Of a stretch of 64,000 nt of DNA, positions 63,035 through 64,000 are shown piece after piece; position 1 is the stretch's first letter, and each line of letters opens with the position of its first letter. Made by a program: the position numbers and the translations under genes. The notes beneath the pieces were generated by a model. That model saw nothing but the letters and a program-made list of their open reading frames with translations, ran no database searches and was not told the origin of the DNA. The stretch comes from Fictibacillus fluitans (GTDB lineage: Bacteria > Bacillota > Bacilli > Bacillales > Fictibacillaceae): contig NZ_JAUHTR010000006.1 in the NCBI RefSeq assembly GCF_030418125.1, positions 1 to 64,000 on the forward strand. Direction: 5' to 3'.

Positions 63035-64000
63035 CTTATTGTTACTCTCCTCGATCGGAGGGGATGGACATTTCTGCCATCCTCTTACACTTTCATGCAA
63101 GATCAGACTATATCATCAAAGAGGAAAATTTATCATATTTTCTTGCTAGTCTAAGTTCACCATTTTGATAAAGGAATTTCTTTATTTGCAGGATATCAGA
63201 AATACTTGAGAGATAAATGTCATAGCATCCCTGTTTAGAGGCTATGGAATTTACGTTTAAACCGATTTGTTGGGATTTCAAAAATCCTAAAATTGCTGTT
63301 AGCATTAAATAGGATACAGTAAAACCAACTCTTACCTTCAAGTACTCGTTTCTGAAGTAAACTCTTATGTGACCATCTGCATCAAAGAAACCTCTTAGAA
63401 ATGCCCATTGCAGATCAATGTTTTCTAAATTGATCCATTTTTCTTTTCCTGTTTTGTTTGGAAGTACACCTAATTGAATTAAATCGTTGCACATCTTTGT
63501 AGAATTTATAGTTAGCGCAACTTTTTCCTGCTCATTTACAGCTCTTGCAGAGCGAATTTTGATAAGGTCCGTAGCATTTAATTCTTTAGCGATAGCTTTT
63601 ATTAGGCTTTGATCTTGTATAGCTACCGATATAATTAATCTTTTAGACTTTATCCTATCAATAATCGTTCCATCACCTAAGATAAAGCCTAAAATATAAG
63701 CTTTATTAGGTGTATCAATAGCTTCAAAATAATTTTCAATATAGGTGTATTTTTTACTTTTGAGTTTACCAGCTTCGCCTGGCATCCTCGTTATGAAAAA
63801 TGGATGTTCTTTATTCCACCTTAGGGCAATTTCTACTTGGCTGTATCCTTCATCATGTAGCAAGATAATTTTTCTTTTTAGTTCCTCTTTGTCTCGTGCC
63901 CCGTAACCTCGTTGCCGAAGTTTATGGTTTACTCGTTCCATGGTTATCCTCCTCAATATTAAGCAAGATAACTTTAGGACCTTTCAATAGTCGTTGAACG
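63035..64000 (-). ncRNA. Group I intron A in nrdJ (5' part beyond window), with LAGLIDADG gene
   Basis: The window ends inside this intron. The core strand GTTCAACGACTATTGAAAGG (63981-63999) and its partner GATGATATAGTCTGATC (63101-63118) flank a homing endonuclease gene. The 3' end resembles that of intron C (GAGAGTAACAA). The 5' splice site lies beyond 64000, so the full length cannot be given. Confidence 0.85.
63108..63941 (-). CDS. LAGLIDADG homing endonuclease (intron-encoded)
   Basis: A 277-residue two-motif LAGLIDADG protein. An N-terminal helix-turn-helix-like part (DEGYSQVEIALRWNKEHPFF) is followed by LGFILGDGTI and LRGFFDADGHI, the two catalytic helices with their acids. It is a nuclease that spreads intron A. 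It is AT-rich, unlike nrdJ. The ATG at 63941 follows GAGGAGG. The frame from 63956 is rejected. The stop TAG lies in the intron core motif TTGATGATATAG. Confidence 0.9.
   Translation of the reverse strand: MERVNHKLRQRGYGARDKEELKRKIILLHDEGYSQVEIALRWNKEHPFFITRMPGEAGKLKSKKYTYIENYFEAIDTPNKAYILGFILGDGTIIDRIKSKRLIISVAIQDQSLIKAIAKELNATDLIKIRSARAVNEQEKVALTINSTKMCNDLIQLGVLPNKTGKEKWINLENIDLQWAFLRGFFDADGHIRVYFRNEYLKVRVGFTVSYLMLTAILGFLKSQQIGLNVNSIASKQGCYDIYLSSISDILQIKKFLYQNGELRLARKYDKFSSLMI

Noticed and set aside
1-64000. tRNA or rRNA genes
   Set aside because: No cloverleaf with a GGTTCRANYCC box or rRNA-like segment was recognised on either strand.

Overview
The window is chromosomal DNA of a low-to-mid-GC, endospore-forming Bacillaceae bacterium. 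Evidence: Spo0A, SpoIVB and the complete spoIIIA operon; AhrC, MntR and BrxB; and near-complete synteny with the Bacillus subtilis yqh-yqi-yqj region. An OLE RNA with its OapA gene between ispA and dxs points to one of the many Bacillaceae outside the B. subtilis group. The species cannot be fixed from the sequence alone.

Layout. 0-2.3 kb: two DedA-superfamily membrane genes, each divergent from a gene for an HPr-fold protein that lacks the phosphorylatable histidine. 2.3-3.9 kb: YolD-like protein and UvrX-type Y-family polymerase under a LexA box. 4.0-6.1 kb: a two-gene operon for sucrose-phosphate-type synthesis (GT4 synthase plus HAD phosphatase) behind a sigma-B-like promoter. 6.2-8.0 kb: yqjQ-yqjP. 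8.1-10.3 kb: a T-box leader and proI, a 52-residue protein with a perfect consensus promoter, and a glycerophosphodiesterase. 10.3-13.8 kb: RNase Z, PAP2 phosphatase, Pol IV and a ScoC-like MarR regulator. 13.9-19.2 kb: methylmalonyl-CoA operon with a split mutase whose B12 domain is fused to the epimerase, then a carboxyltransferase and a peptidase. 19.3-23.4 kb: Prli42, yqjA, an ABC amino-acid importer with fused binding protein and permease, a terminator-like tandem repeat, and brxB. 23.6-33.8 kb: branched-chain amino-acid catabolism (ptb-bcd-buk-lpdV-bkdAA-bkdAB-bkdB) under a sigma-54 promoter and the enhancer-binding protein BkdR. 33.9-39 kb: yqzF, spo0A, spoIVB, recN, ahrC. 39-46 kb: yqxC, dxs, oapA, OLE RNA, ispA, xseB, xseA, nusB. 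46-54 kb: yqhY, accC, accB and spoIIIAH-AA. 54-59.6 kb: efp, yqhT, aroQ, yqhR, yqhQ, yqhP, yqhO, mntR. 59.7-64 kb: the 3' part of a B12-dependent ribonucleotide reductase gene (nrdJ) broken by three group I introns. Two introns carry homing endonuclease genes (HNH and LAGLIDADG), and a 30-nt exon lies between two of them. The gene runs off the window edge.

How the genes work together. The bkd operon turns branched amino acids into acyl-CoA or acyl-phosphate. Propionyl-CoA units can enter the citric acid cycle through the yqjD/epimerase/mutase operon. Both that mutase and NrdJ need adenosylcobalamin, so the cell probably makes or imports B12. The sporulation genes carry recognisable stage-specific promoters (0A boxes, sigma-F-like, sigma-E). 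The most unusual parts are the OLE RNA/OapA locus, the triple-intron nrdJ, the sigma-B-like sucrose operon, and the paired HPr-like/DedA modules.
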